This document shows, piece by piece, positions 44,581-56,478 of a DNA stretch of 64,000 bases. The notes beneath the pieces are model-generated. The model ran no database searches and was not told the DNA's origin. It worked only from the letters and a program-made list of their open reading frames with translations. Both the position numbers and the translations under genes were made by a program. The stretch is from Saturnia japonica (lineage: Eukaryota; Arthropoda; Insecta; Lepidoptera; Saturniidae). The stretch lies in the NCBI GenBank assembly GCA_033032175.1, contig CM065322.1:15686001-15750000 (forward strand), written 5' to 3'. The first letter of the stretch is position 1; every line of letters begins with the position of its first letter.

Positions 44581-44694
44581 TTGGTGTATAATGGTGCAGT
44601 GTGATATTTTACGGCATCCTATTAGTAATTGTGTAATTCAAAAACAAAAAACGCAATTTCAACAAAAAAACTACAAAACAAAAATTATATTTTT

Positions 44695-44890
44695 GCTTTT
44701 TATTCGACTCCCAGACATCGTATTTAAATATTTTAAAGCCTATGCCACTCCCACAATTGAGGCGAATCTAACGACACCTCGTATGATACAATCTATATAG
44801 TCGTTTAGGGTACAGGGCGTGCCAAAGAAATAGACAAACACATACATACGCTCGAAAGACATAACCTTCTTTTTTCGTAGTCGGGTAAAA
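44695..44890 (+). repeat. Dispersed repeat ending CGTAGTCGGGTAAAAA
   Basis: Second copy of the repeat at 30655-30905: CCCAGACATCGTATTTAAA, AATCTAACGACACCTCGT, GTACAGGGCGTGCC and TTCGTAGTCGGG in the same order. Confidence 0.6.
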
Positions 44891-46629
44891 ACAAAGGTGC
44901 AAAGAATTCTTCTCTACATAAATTAGCTTAAGTCTCTTTTAGCAGCAATTTCAATTCTTTTTATCTCCTTTGTATTGAATTAAAAGAACTTAGTTCGTCT
45001 TTTCAAAACTACTTAAGCAATACTAAACTTACTTTGACGATTAAAAAACAATTACCAACGGATTAAAGAGATATAACTTAGTCTGAGGAGTTTATAAAAC
45101 TAGGTTTCAATCTTTTTTCACTAATGAACATACTAGAAAGTTTGTTTCCAACAAACGCCTTGTTATATAATAGATGGCGCACGGATGCCAAATGCAAAGT
45201 TATTCATCTGCAAAGGTATAGTCTGTATGTTTGGGGGAAACAATCTCTATTTCCCCCAAAACTACTAATTTGATTTTAATAATTATTTTCCACACATTGA
45301 GAAGACAACTCAACTGACTCTCCTCGATAATAACGCCACTATCGTATGATAAATGGCATACATGTACGTGACAATATACGATCGGCCGTAGTAAGGTGGC
45401 AACGCGGCATCGGTGCGGTGGCGATGATCCTATAAAGCGCAGGGTGTTGAGTAATGTGGGCATACTTCAAGTATGGTACTTAGACGTAATTCTATCCATG
45501 TATTCACTCATTCAGTGAAATGCTTATGGGCAAAAAATTGTTTGTCTATGTGTAAATAAATTTATTATTCTTATTTCTCGTCCATGTCAAGAGTGTATAA
45601 TTCTACGATTTTTATACTAATAGGAATTTTCATTATCTCTTATAGGCTATTTTTTATTATTAATAAATTTTATACTATAATCGACGCGAACGAAATGCCA
45701 GACAGTTTTTAGTATTCATCATAAAATACTCTTTTCATCCACATTTCAATTGTGGTCCGTGAGCCTCAATAACAGGGCACTAGATACGATACTCTGTATA
45801 ATTATTGGTTGTTGGTCCATGGAAAATAATTATTTCCCATCAGGTTGCTTAATATAAGAATCGATAAACTCGCTGGTACTCCCCGCACGTCACCTGGGGA
45901 CGCACGTCATAAAACTTTCGTTAAGCTTTTCTGGCACATTCCTATAATTACTTTAATGGAAACATTTAGCAGGATCCCAATCTGTCATGTGGTGGCTTTT
46001 ATTTTCTATATATAAAGCGTTGTTTTAACCTATCTTGTGTCATATATGTGGCATTTTTAACCGGCTTCAAAAAATGACGGAGGGTTACTCGATTCGAATG
46101 TATATTTATTTTTCGTTCCTCATAAGATATTGGGTCCTTCAAATGAGGCGTTAAGAAGGATTTTAGCAGATTGCATAACAGTGACGACTGCCTATGAGAT
46201 GTCAGCGACGGTGGCCGTTGTTTTCAGACGTTACCGTACTTATTATCATCAAACGTCAGTAGGTAACATTCGCCAGTTAATAGAAATTACCACCGCTAGG
46301 TTAATTTACTTCGCTTACTCTCTTACGGTATTTTGCTGTGGGGTTCAGCAGCTAAGGTAGATATCATATTCATATTACAAAGTGGGCAGGTCGAACAGTC
46401 TATAACATAAGACCTCGCTAATCACTAAAGAATAAAATACAGGAATTCAATATTTAATTTATTTAATAATTTTGTCCACACAATACATCCTTGAAATTTA
46501 ATGTAAGTTAATAAAAACTTTGACAAGCTAGATTCTGTCAAACACTAACATAATTTGAATACTAGAAATAAACAGAAATTGGTTGTAATGTGTTTTAGAC
46601 TTAGTAAGACCAATGAAAGTTTTTTATGA
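44891..46629. other. Mostly unassigned sequence with two repeat pieces
   Basis: About 46055-46130 starts with AACCGGCTTCAAAAAATGAC, a short ACCGACTTC-type piece. It is followed near 46128 by ATTGGGTCCTTCAAA, the reverse of the block at 17365 and 26463. GC-richer sequence at 45365-45440 (AACGCGGCATCGGTGCGGTG) is unassigned. Confidence 0.35.
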
Positions 46630-47038
46630 AATAGTGCTAGGTTCTATAATAAGATTTCGAAGCACATTACTGATTTGCCGGACAACAAGTTCAAAGACCA
46701 TGTCAAGCAGGTTTTACTGTTAAAGGGAATTATAGGGTGAAACATTGATCAATGACAGTGGTGTCTGGAGATTCTCTCTCTTTCTGTGCATTCACGAAAT
46801 TATAAACTAATATATTAATTATATAGATTATGGATCTATTATAGCATTATATTATATACTACTGTATTATGTTAACATCATTATACCGTTGGAAAAAATA
46901 AATAGGTAAACCCGATCGAATTTCTTACCGGTTCCACGCGGTGACTGGAATATTTTCCGAACCGGTGGTAGTGTTTTGACGTTCATAAGTGCCTTCTTGG
47001 GGCCTAAATTGAATAAAGAATTTTTTAACTTTGATTGA
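46630..47038 (+). mobile_element. LINE ORF2 C-terminus with 3' UTR (CR1/Jockey-type)
   Basis: The frame from 46636 reads ARFYNKISKHITDLPD then NKFKDHVKQVLLLKGIIG and stops, the extreme C-terminus of an ORF2 protein. The 3' UTR follows, with ATTTTCCGAACCGGTGG, TTTGACGTTCATAAGTGCC and a final AATAAAGAA and ACTTTGATTGA. Homologous pieces lie at 10081-10275 (minus), 23195-23250 (minus), 59150-59450 and 63060-63365. This is the best-preserved 3' end of the family in the window. Confidence 0.7.
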
Positions 47039-48665
47039 CCATTTTGACGATCTAATTATAAATTCAAACTTAATTATCTGGGCATGTATCGCGACGAAAC
47101 CATGGTCCTTGGGAGCGCTTTCGTTAACGCACGATGGCCAGCAAGGCGTCGCTGACCGTTGTAAACAAGAAGATATCTTTTATTTAAAGATTATAGAATA
47201 TTTTGTTTTGTTTTCAATTTTCAGTGTCATTTTGCCCTCCGATTATCATAAAACTTACAGCAATTACATGTATCTTAATTTATAGTTTTTTCTTCAAATA
47301 TGTTGCAATTAAACCATATTGTATTCAGCCAAATATTCTCTATAATTTATTCATAGTGCTCAGAAGTAGAGCAACAACAAGCCGCACAGGAGATTCCATT
47401 ATATTCATTACCATTCATTGCTAGAATGCCAGAATAGCACCCATGCGGCCGACCGGTTAGATTAAGTATGCTCTAGGCGGTCCATTGCATTAGTGCACTA
47501 TATGGTGAGGCAAGTCAATGGTCCCCTATAACACTTCACTACCACGACCACTCTGTCAAGAGTTAAACGACTGATAAGAAGACGAGCTTTAAAATATTCG
47601 CTATTTACAATATTCAAATGATAGCGAAAAAGTTTTACCGCCCGCCTCACTTTCCTTGATCAAATGAAAACTCTATTGGAGCGTTCAAGCTGCCCCATTA
47701 TAAAGCTAACCGCAGATTCTAAATGACAGTGAAAATGTATTCAAATACAACATCCATTTTAACACGGCTAAATAATTTTGCGAATAAATTTAAATTTATG
47801 CAAACCCAGCGCAAACATAGAGCTGCCTTAACTTGTCATCCGAGTGGAACGCGGACGGAACGAACGGACAGACAAACCCGCACTTCATTATCATATTACA
47901 CGCTGTTGTGAAATTAAAGACGCTTATTAAAGCTTCAGTCACACGGACTTAACTAATGTACTTTGGATCTTATTAAACACCTACATCTGTATAATAGAAA
48001 GATAGAATGAGAATGAAAGCCGAATGGAGAGGACATAATGCTTTTTTTTCTTACGTAAAGATTTTTACAAATCAATTTCTACCGCAAGCCGAATTAAGAA
48101 ACTTTGTTTCCAGAAAAAAAAACCAATGAAATCCATAATAATACTATATATTTTATATGTAAACAGAAATATAATTATCCGATTCACTCAAACCGAACAC
48201 GTACGCCAGCGTTACGAAAAACACAAAGCGCCAACAATTTTCTTTCCACACTGGAACCATTACCCAACACCTCTCTAGATCGTAACACGGCCGAATGAAG
48301 GACACCGTGAGTTACAAAGAAATTGGCTCTCCGGTGGGCTTTTACAAATTCGCAGCATATTCTCACAACCAGCAATGAATACTAAATGAATACATACTTC
48401 AAAAGAAAAGGAAGCTTATGTAACTTTCGAAATCGTACGTGTTCTTTCACGTAACTATTGTTTTAAAAGAGTTGTCGCTGGGATTTATTGGCCGAAGCTA
48501 AACAAATAAACAGCGAATATAAAAAAATGTGTTTATCTATTTATTTCGGAAGTACGCACATAGGAAAGGAAGCTTAACTTCTTTGGTGTAACAGAACAAA
48601 AGTAATTCCAAAAATTTTATCTCGGTTGCCAACGTAACATGATGAAAATCTGGTATCAATGATTA
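47039..48665. other. Unassigned AT-rich sequence
   Basis: No gene is supported. About 47430-47560 (GCGGCCGACCGGTTAGATT, AGGCGGTCCATTGCATTAG) is GC-richer and may be a decayed repeat. Confidence 0.35.
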
Positions 48666-49577
48666 CTAGCGGTTGCCCAATGATCGAAATCCGACCTGCG
48701 GCTTTTTAATCATAGATTATTTTCTGTGTGGCATTTGCAGTATGAACCTAAACAATTATGGAGGGTAGAGGTAAGGAGAACCATCTAGTATGTAGAATCA
48801 GTTGAAAAAGTGTCCACCTGTAAACAGAAAATTATGGTTAGAAGACTCGTCAAAATAGCGCTAATGTCGGAAAAGGAAATGATATGAATTTAGCAGTTAT
48901 AAACAAAGTGAGGTTTGCTGGGTTGAAAAATTTAATATTTTTCATGACTTTCGTTGTTAGGAGATATGCAGTATTTAAAACCTGAACTATTTACGTAGTC
49001 AAATGTAATTTAGTGAATATAACCTCTAAAGCTGCCTGAAATAACACAGATAGTGATTCGATTGTTATAAAATTTTGTAGTACATTTATTATTATAATTA
49101 GAAATTTCATTGTTGCTAATGTAAATAAATAGTGTAGAAGCAATGTGAAAGCCAAATTCAGTGTAAAGTTGTCCTAAAAAAATCTTATTATTAGTTGTCT
49201 ATTTTTAAATACTTTCACTTGCTATTGTGGCGCCATATTAATTTGAGGCCTTTCAGTGGACACTTTTTAATATACTGAGATGGTAAACTAAAAACTACCC
49301 TAAATATTAACAATGAATTTACACCAAATAAAGTCACTGTTCATTGAGTAACAATGGCAATTTTTTGGGGAGTCTAAGTTAATTTATTCCCAATAAAAAT
49401 GTTAGGATTTACACTATTCATATTATTTAATTAAATAAAAATAACAGATTTTATAGATAAACTTAAGGTACAGCACTCCTCAATATAAACTTTAACCATT
49501 ACAAATCTCACAGTCTTCCGTGCACGCAATACGCGTTTAAAAGGGGTATAAAGTTATGCTTCACATAATAAGTTAGA
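48666..49577 (-). mobile_element. Helitron-like element (GATCGCTAG family) split by a TIR element
   Basis: The minus-strand 3' end is GGGCAACCGCTAG at 48666. The 5' end is TCTAACTTATTATGTGAAGC at 49577. The family blocks run from 48666 to 48756 and resume at 49315 (AGTCACTGTTCATTGAG, TTTTTTGGGGAGTCTAAG, ACAGTCTTCCGTGCACGC). The 550 bp between are a separate insertion. Confidence 0.65.
48757..49306. mobile_element. 550-bp terminal-inverted-repeat DNA element
   Basis: The ends are inverted: TATGGAGGGTAG...ACCATCTAGTATG at the left against TATTTAGGGTAG...ACCATCTCAGTAT read from the right. Both then reach AAAAAGTGTCCAC, so the arms span roughly 55-65 bp with some mismatch. Flanking 8-mers TAAACAAT (48749-48756) and TTAACAAT (49307-49314) look like a target-site duplication with one difference. 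An 8-bp duplication fits hAT- or P-type transposases. No coding capacity, so non-autonomous. Confidence 0.65.
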
Positions 49578-49627
49578 GTTGTAATTATTTCCGTTCTTTG
49601 GAAAAAGGATATAATAAGCATAAACTA

Positions 49628-51223
49628 CACACATCAAAAAAGTCTAAGCAACATGCGTGATATTACAAATTTTTCCATTTATATGAATTAATTTCTAAAT
49701 ATTTAGTCAAACAAAGTGCGTAGGTAAGTAAACTTTTTGTTATTGATGACATACTGGCTGGTTGTAAAAAAAAATTTGATTATGTTTTGTTTTTTCATAA
49801 AATTCAAATGACTGCGAATTTGTTTGAATTTAAGTGCGTTTTAATTGCTACGTTTAGTCTTGATTTTATAATTTTACCAACCATTTAAATAAAGTTAGCG
49901 ACAAAATTGAATTGTTAGATATTCTTTACGTCATGAAGCGACGTCATTTGATGGCAGATGAAATGCAAAGAGCTGTAGGGATGTTGCAAGCGGAAAGTAA
50001 TCAATCTCAGGTATCTCGACATTTTGGCATTCATAGAAGTGTTATTTGTCGTCTTTGGCAGCGCTACAATAATACAGGAGAACCCGCTGAACAGCATCCA
50101 GGCCGTAAAAGGAGTACAATCACTCGGCATGACCGGTACATACAACTAACTGCAAGACGCCAGCCGATGTTAACCGCTCGAGAGATAAGTTTGAGGCTAC
50201 AAATTTCAAGTGGTGTTGATGTAAGTCCTCAAACTGTGCGAAATCGACTGCATGAGTACGGCCTACGAGCTCGACGCCCAATCAGGTGCCCACCGATACG
50301 TCACGGGAATCGCGCTCGTCGATATGAATGGTGTAGAGAACGCATAACATGGACCCAGGAACAATGGGATAAAATTATGTTTTCCGATGAGTCGCGATTC
50401 GGGTTTAAGCTTGATACAAGAAGGGTGCAAGTGTATCGTCGGCCCGGAAATACTGAAAGGCTCAGGTGCGTTCAGGAAGTTCATCCACACAGCGGCTCAA
50501 CAGTTATGTTATGGGGGGTATTATGAAGAACAGGCGAACTGAGCTCGTTTTTGTAAATGGAAACATGAATGCTGAAAATTACAATGAGGATATTCTCAGA
50601 CCTTATATCTACCCATTTGCACAAACCTTTGGCTCCGATTTTAGGTTAATGCATGACAATGCGCGTTCACATACAGCTCGGCGAACCAGTGAATACTTTG
50701 CAACGGAGAACATCCGGGTATTGCCCTGGCCTGCACAATCGCCAGATCTCAACCCCATCGAGCACGCATGGGACATGCTCCAGAGACGTGTTTTGAAGGA
50801 CTTGGACGGAGCGACAACAACCCAACAGCTGAAGGATTTGCCACAATTCCATTGGGAGCGAATACCGCAAGATGACATAAACAGTCTCATTAATTCAATG
50901 AATAATCGTTGCCGACAAGTTCTGAATAGCAGAGGAGCCCATACTTTGTATTAAATTGTTCTATTCTTTCACAATAAATACATTTTCTTTAGAAATTTCA
51001 TTTTGTAAGAAAAAAGTTTAGTTTCTTATGTATCTTAGTTTCTACAGTATATTCTAATATTGTTCATTTCTGTTATTAAAAGAACTTATAAAGGCAACAG
51101 CTGTTATTTTTACATCATAGAACCCTAAAGATATTACTTTAAAAATAAAATACAACGTTATAATGTGAAGAACCATCCTAAAATTTTAATTAGTACATGT
51201 TGCTTAGACTTTTTTGATGAGTG
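49628..51223 (+). mobile_element. Complete-ended Tc1-like DNA transposon, copy 2
   Basis: It has the same inverted repeats as copy 1 (CACACATCAAAAAAGTC at both ends, one base different at the right) and TA at 49626-49627 and 51224-51225. Its 1596 bp is probably the unaltered element length. The two copies share untranslated regions almost base for base, so they diverged recently, and lie in the same orientation 15.7 kb apart. Confidence 0.92.
49933..50954 (+). pseudogene. Tc1-like transposase, frameshifted
   Basis: It starts at the equivalent ATG to copy 1. Both N-terminal helix-turn-helix regions and the first catalytic Asp (IMFSDESRFG) are in the first frame, which ends prematurely near 50526. 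A single C present in copy 1 (TGGGCGGG) is missing here (TGGGGGG, about 50513-50518). The remainder, with MHDNARSH and SPDLNPIEH, continues in the next frame to the stop at 50952-50954. No complete enzyme can be made. The catalytic positions are otherwise kept, suggesting recent inactivation. Confidence 0.9.
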
Positions 51224-51225
51224 TA

Positions 51226-53233
51226 CATAGTCTTAATAGCGTGTGAAGTTTAGATACAAAAGAATATGAGTTTTTCTATCTTTAAAAAAATAATCCATCA
51301 TTTTATTGCTATATATTTCTCTTTGACACACGTACGCATTTCTATAATTAGGAATGACTAGGAATGTAAAGCTGTTTTCTATTTATATTTAAAAAAAAAA
51401 TACAAAACTCTAAGAACAAAGCACACGGGTGGAAAATTTGATATAGCCCACAATACTTCACGAAATTAAACCTGGGGGAACGATATTTTATAATAATTGA
51501 CGCCGGCACAGAAATGTTTAATGTTTTAACGAGTTACACTCACGGTCGCGTAGAACATCCAGCATGTTTTCCAACATGCTATCGAGCCTATAAGTATAAT
51601 CTTATTTGTCTTTCTAAGTAAATAATTATTGTTATTGTTTTAAAATATGGGAAGAACGAAGATTGGTTGTGTAATATATTGCGCCATGCAAACCTGTATA
51701 GTATTTAGGTAATTTTGGAAAGTCATCGAGTGAATAATTGGCTGACAATTGACTGAGAAGTGATGAACACTGCACATTATAAGAAAGCCGCTCAGAAATA
51801 CACTAATACAGGTGCAAAGAGATAATGTCTTCTGGGAGGATAAAAGAGATTAAGTCGAAGAATTGCATTAAATACTATTACAGACGCTATCCTAATACTC
51901 GGCTCACTAATATTATGTTAAGAGGAAACACCACCAGGAAGATATTTAAAGAATACGTTTTAACAGAACATTATTGCTATCGCGCTTTGCCCGGATGACT
52001 GAATAGAACACGAGAGAGACAACTTCTGATCGGAATGATCATACCTATGTAAAATAGACGTAATCATAATATCATAATCTCCTGTTTCCTCATTCAAAAA
52101 CTGAACCGATTTTAATATTTAGTTCAAAAATTAATTATATTTGGCTAGGCCTATAGTTTTTATTTATTTATTTTTTGCATTCGTTTGTTAGATATCTAGT
52201 AACAGCGGTATAACTGGCCAATTTTAGTAATTTTGAAAGTCTCCTAATTCTTAATAATTTATTAATTGCAAAATATATATTCAAGCATGACAGTGGTTAC
52301 ATAAAGATTATATTACGATATACAAATATTTACGGCTTTTGCAATTATCAAGAGTTAACAGATAATATGCGTCTAATCAGTACGGACTAAACATAGACCG
52401 AATTTCATCATTTCCTCTATATACATTAATTATAATTACGTGATAACTTATTAGCCATGTCTTTATGCATTATATTCAGAAGAACTGCATACCCAAATGG
52501 GGTTCAAATTTAATTTATGTATACGAGGCATTATTACGACCTAATTGAAGTTAAATATATTGGGATTAAAAAAAGAACATCAAAAATATAGACATCGATA
52601 AAATAATTGTAGGATAAACTTAATAGGAAAAAAATTCATTTAGTTTTATATTAGTGGTGGCTCTTAAAGTTCCATTTTAAACATTTAGGAATTATAGCCG
52701 AGACTACATTTGAACGTGAAAAATATTATTACACATGTTCTTGTCGGTGAAAATATTAAAAAAAAACTTTCATAAACATTTCTTATCACTAACTCTTCAC
52801 ACGTTCAATATTTGCGAAACAACACGGCCGTGTGTACACAAATTAAATTAAAAAGAAAAATGGATTTTTGTTTATTACTCCAACGGTAAAATTGAAGTAA
52901 AGCAAAGATTTAGGAGTTTACAGCGAATTATGTATGCAAGTTACGGCACGGAATAAATTTTACTACCTAGCCAGTCGTAAACAAAAATTTCTTAGAGTTA
53001 GAGAAAATACGAACAACGTGTTATTGACGATGGAATCAGAGTTGGTTTTCTTGTTGAAAAGAAAACATAGATGACCAACGGCTACAAACCAATTCTTGTT
53101 TCTAATAGGCGAGTAGTGATCCTGAATCAGCCACTTTATGACCACCAATTAAACTGAATGATAGGGTATCTACACCCGACAGGGTTCTCACGATCATTGT
53201 ATAGTGATAAAATTCTCATTGTAGAAGTAGGGC
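51226..53233. other. Long AT-rich stretch, nothing recognised
   Basis: No supported gene or repeat family. AGCATGTT/AACATGCT at 51561-51580 is a short perfect hairpin, possibly chance. Confidence 0.4.
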
Positions 53234-53695
53234 ACAGAAAAATTTATATGGATATTTCTCTCTACTTGAGGTAGCCCTACTGGTGAATCACCTCCACCCT
53301 ACAGAAGATCGCAGCCAAATGACATAGTGGTGCGTTCCTACGTTATATAGGGTTTCCAGAATTCCTTTGATAAAGGGGAGGGGAGTTTCAAATGGAGACA
53401 AAGAATAGAAATTTCTTTGGAGATTTCTCTATACTTGAGGCAGCTCGACTGATGAACTCCACAGAAGATCGCAGCCGAATAATGTAGTGTTCTGTTCCTG
53501 CGGTGAAAACGGTTGCCAGAACTTCTTGGAAAGCGGCGAGGGGGTTACACAGAAATTTCTTTAGAGTTTTTTTTTTTTGGAGATCCGGGCATACCGATTG
53601 GTGGAATACCTTCACCCTATAGAAGACCGCAGCGAAATAACCTAACGCTATGTTCCTACGGGGAGTTTCTAGAGTTTTACGGGGTAGAAGAGCTT
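53234..53695. repeat. Three degenerate tandem units of about 145-170 bp
   Basis: Units begin near 53234, 53403 and 53551. Each has, in order, AGAAATTT, GGAGATTTCTCT or its equivalent, a CTTGAGG or GGGCA block, a TGGTGAA/ATACC block, AGAAGATCGCAGCC-AAT, and GTTCCT-CG near the end. They differ by many substitutions and small indels, so the array is old. A plus-strand open frame at 53513-54040 overlaps unit 3 but is not credible as a gene. Confidence 0.6.
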
Positions 53696-53800
53696 AAGGA
53701 CGGCATCGCGCTAATGATACCTATGGTGTTACAAGCGTCCATTGGCTCTGGTAGCCACTTACAATTATGTGGTCAGTATGCTTGCTTGTCACTTTTGTTG
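53696..53800 (+). repeat. Common dispersed repeat tail
   Basis: TACAAGCGTCCATTGGCTCT, GGTAGCCACTTACAATTATG and GGTCAGTATGCTTGCTTGTC match a block order frequent in lepidopteran genomes, usually at the 3' end of a SINE or LINE. Confidence 0.45.
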
Positions 53801-53935
53801 TATAAACAAAAACTGTTACTGTATTTTAGTTTGTCATGTTACGGGGTCTCCAGCGTATATATAGTAATTTCAGCAGCCGAGAGGTTTCAAGGCTGGCATT
53901 ACAGCAACGACGGGCTATGGATTACGGATCTCCCA

Positions 53936-54505
53936 GTCTTAGTACTGAGGTTTATCACTATGTGCATGGTGCAAGCGATCTTCTCGGAGACAATATTTCG
54001 TTCACCTTTAGAACCTAAAGATTACAAGCCGTCGAGTTGAGAGTCCAAATTTTTTTTACAGTTAAATCACTTTATATTTATAATAAGGCTAAATATAAAA
54101 CTTCACACTGTAGAAATAAATTAATAATAAATCTGACCATACAAATTTTAGTTTTGACCAGTTGGCATATAGGTCACTTGAACAACAAAGATTTTCGAAG
54201 ATCGAAATTATTTGCTATAATTTTTTTTTGGTCTATTATTGTTTTGTTTACGTCGAATATGACCCACTTTAAACTTTTGTGTTTTGAATAAGATATTTTA
54301 ATTTTTTCATTGTGGTGTTAAAATTTGTAAGGTTAAATTCAAACAACGCTCTTCATGCATGAGTGCCACAAATAAATAATTATCCATTGCAAAATTCTAT
54401 ACAAGTCTTAGACAAACATAACCTCAAACTTAAAAAAAAAAAATCTAAAACTATTGGTTTCCGCACTTTTTCTTTTACAGGACAGGAACAAGGTACCGAC
54501 GCTTT
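53936..54505 (+). repeat. Direct repeat flanking the mariner, copy 1
   Basis: Homologous in order to 56479-57035: GAGGTTTATCAC, TTACAAGCCGTCGAGTT, CTTTATATTTATAATAAGGC, ATAATAAATCTGACCATAC, TTTTCGAAGATCG and GACAGGAACAAGGTACC. The copies share most bases with a few indels. A T-run at 54507-54525 follows copy 1. Confidence 0.65.
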
Positions 54506-54649
54506 GTTTTTTTTTTTTTTTTTTTGAAAATCCTCGTATCCCCTAACACGAATCAGGTTCCTTGTTTTTGTGATACTGCATTCATTGTCATACACTTATC
54601 ACTAGTTTATTCTTACAAATAGCTTAATTAGTTAAGCTCTTAATTCATA

Positions 54650-55013
54650 CTAGCGATCGCCCTAAGGTCTAAATTCGACTAACGGCTTTGTGATCAGAGA
54701 CTATTTTCTGTATCAAATTTGCAGTATACACGAACATACGCAATGAGTATTATCTACATCACTTGCTGTCACTTTTCGTTGTGACAATGTCAATACTTTG
54801 AGGGGTCTAAGTTCAATGACACTCCTCGGGTTAGGATTCACAGTATTAACTTATTTAATTTAATATATTAGTAATAGATATTATAGATAAATTTCAGCTT
54901 TCTGCATTCCTTCTCCATATAAACTTTAACGATTCCAAATCTCACAGTCTTCCGTGCACGCAATACGCTTTAAAAGGGGTAGAAAGCTTTTGCTTTACGT
55001 ATTAATATATAGA
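54650..55013 (-). mobile_element. Helitron-like element (GATCGCTAG family)
   Basis: The minus-strand 5' end is TCTATATATTAATACGTAAAG at 55013, and the 3' end is GGGCGATCGCTAG at 54650. Host A and T are in the expected places. All internal family blocks are present; it is complete and non-coding. Confidence 0.7.
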
Positions 55014-55233
55014 TTAAAGTGAAAATGCAAATTGCAGATGTAAAAATGTAATTTTGCAAAATATAGTACCAACTTTTAATGCCGTTTCTTGCCATTATTT
55101 ATTCCTTCTTGCCGCCACCGTTGCGATCTCCTCCATAAAGCTAAGCAGGGCCGGGTGGGTCTCATCCCCTAACATAAGAGTGGTAAGATCCTCAAGACTA
55201 AGCCTAGCCCCGCCTCGCTTGAAGGAGCTAATA
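55014..55233. other. Unassigned sequence before the mariner
   Basis: CCGCCACCGTTGCGATC and CGCCTCGCTTGAAGGAGC are GC-richer words. The latter resembles the GTTTGAAGGACCCAAT block found elsewhere in this window. Confidence 0.35.
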
Positions 55234-56193
55234 TTAGGTCTTTACCTATGAAATTGCCGTTTTGTATGAAAAAATTTAAACGAATTTTTTTCATGTATTT
55301 TTTATTTGTATTAATCGAAGTAATCACCCATGCAATCAATGCATCTTTGCCAGCGCAGTGGCAGTTTATTGATGCCCTTCTTAAAGAAATCAGCTGGACG
55401 GGAGGCAACAAATTCTTCAAAGGCACTTTGTACTGCCTCTCGGGTATTGAATTTTTTTCCCGCCAAGGAATTATCCAAATTCTGGAAAAAGTAGTAGTCT
55501 GTAGGCGCAAGGTCTGGTGAGTAGGGCGGATGACGGAGAACTTTCAACCCCAGTTCTTGCAACTTGGAGACCGTCTGCTGTGCAGTATGAGGTCGCGCGT
55601 TGTCGTGCAGGGGCAGCGGAGACGAACGATTGACCGATGCTGGTTGGAGATGTGCCAACTTCTCCATCCTTGTGTTCAGTTCTTCACATTACACATCTGC
55701 AGTAATGCTCACCCCGTTTGGTAAGAAGCTGTGATGAATCACACCGTCGCTAGACCACCAAACAGTGACCATCACTTTTCTAGGAGTAAGTTTTCGTTTA
55801 GGGCATTGTTTAGGTGCTGAACCAGGATCCAACCAACTTTCTGAGCGCTTGCGGTTATCAAACAGAATCCATTTTTCATCGCAGGTAACAATGTGGTTCA
55901 AAATTCCTTCATTTGTGTGTATGTTGAGCAGTGCAAGGCACGTCTCGACGAGTACTTCGCGCTGGCGATCATTGAGTTCGTGGGGCACCCATTTGTCAAG
56001 CTTTTTTACTTTGCCAATTTGACGCAAATAGACCAATATTGTTTTGACGCTAACGTCGAAAGCTGCTTTTCATTAAAATTCCATGTTTTTAAAATAAAAT
56101 TAATTTGAAATTAGAATTCTTAGCCAAACAAAAATTATTTTGATTTTAAATGGCCAGTACTGCAGAACGGCAATTTCATAGGTAAAGACCTAT
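55234..56193 (-). mobile_element. Internally deleted mariner transposon
   Basis: Inverted repeats of about 30 bp (TAGGTCTTTACCTATGAAAT at each end, read inward) are flanked by TA at 55232-55233 and 56194-56195. The element is 960 bp, against about 1.3 kb for intact mariners. The transposase lies on the minus strand and lacks its N-terminal region. Confidence 0.88.
55311..56036 (-). pseudogene. Mariner transposase remnant, DD34D
   Basis: One minus-strand frame of 242 codons from 56036 to the stop at 55311, with a single internal TAA at 55686-55688 where mariners usually have a Tyr codon (ITADV-stop-CEELNTRM). Visible family motifs are WVPHELND near the start, the first catalytic Asp in VTCDEKWI, the second in HDNARPHTA and the third in SPDLAPTDYYFF. 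The last two are separated by 34 residues, the mariner DD34D signature. Upstream, an ATG with a stop after three codons (about 56085) is followed within a few bases by sequence for the region just before WVPHEL. About 100 N-terminal residues, including the DNA-binding domain, have therefore been deleted. The element cannot supply its own enzyme, but its ends look usable. Confidence 0.85.
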
Positions 56194-56478
56194 TATCATA
56201 GGAAAGAAGGAACACGCGGAAGACTATTTCACATCTGAACGATACGGCAAAGGTTAAGCTTTGTGTAGGAAGTTCTTGTTCGTGTCATGATAGGCGCTAG
56301 GACCATGTAGCTGTGTAAATCTAGTGTCCTAACAAACTGTTAACAGTTTTGAGTCGAAACTCTAGGTCCAAGGGGGCCAAGTGCACGCAGCCTCTTTAAA
56401 GAACTCGCAAGTCGACTGGTTTATACATCTCGAGACCAGAAAATTAATTTGAAATTAGATGGGTTAGCCAAACAAAAT

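Noticed and set aside
53513..54040. 175-codon plus-strand open frame
   Set aside because: It runs from the third tandem unit through a common repeat tail into the 560-bp duplicated segment, three unrelated repeats, so the frame is accidental.
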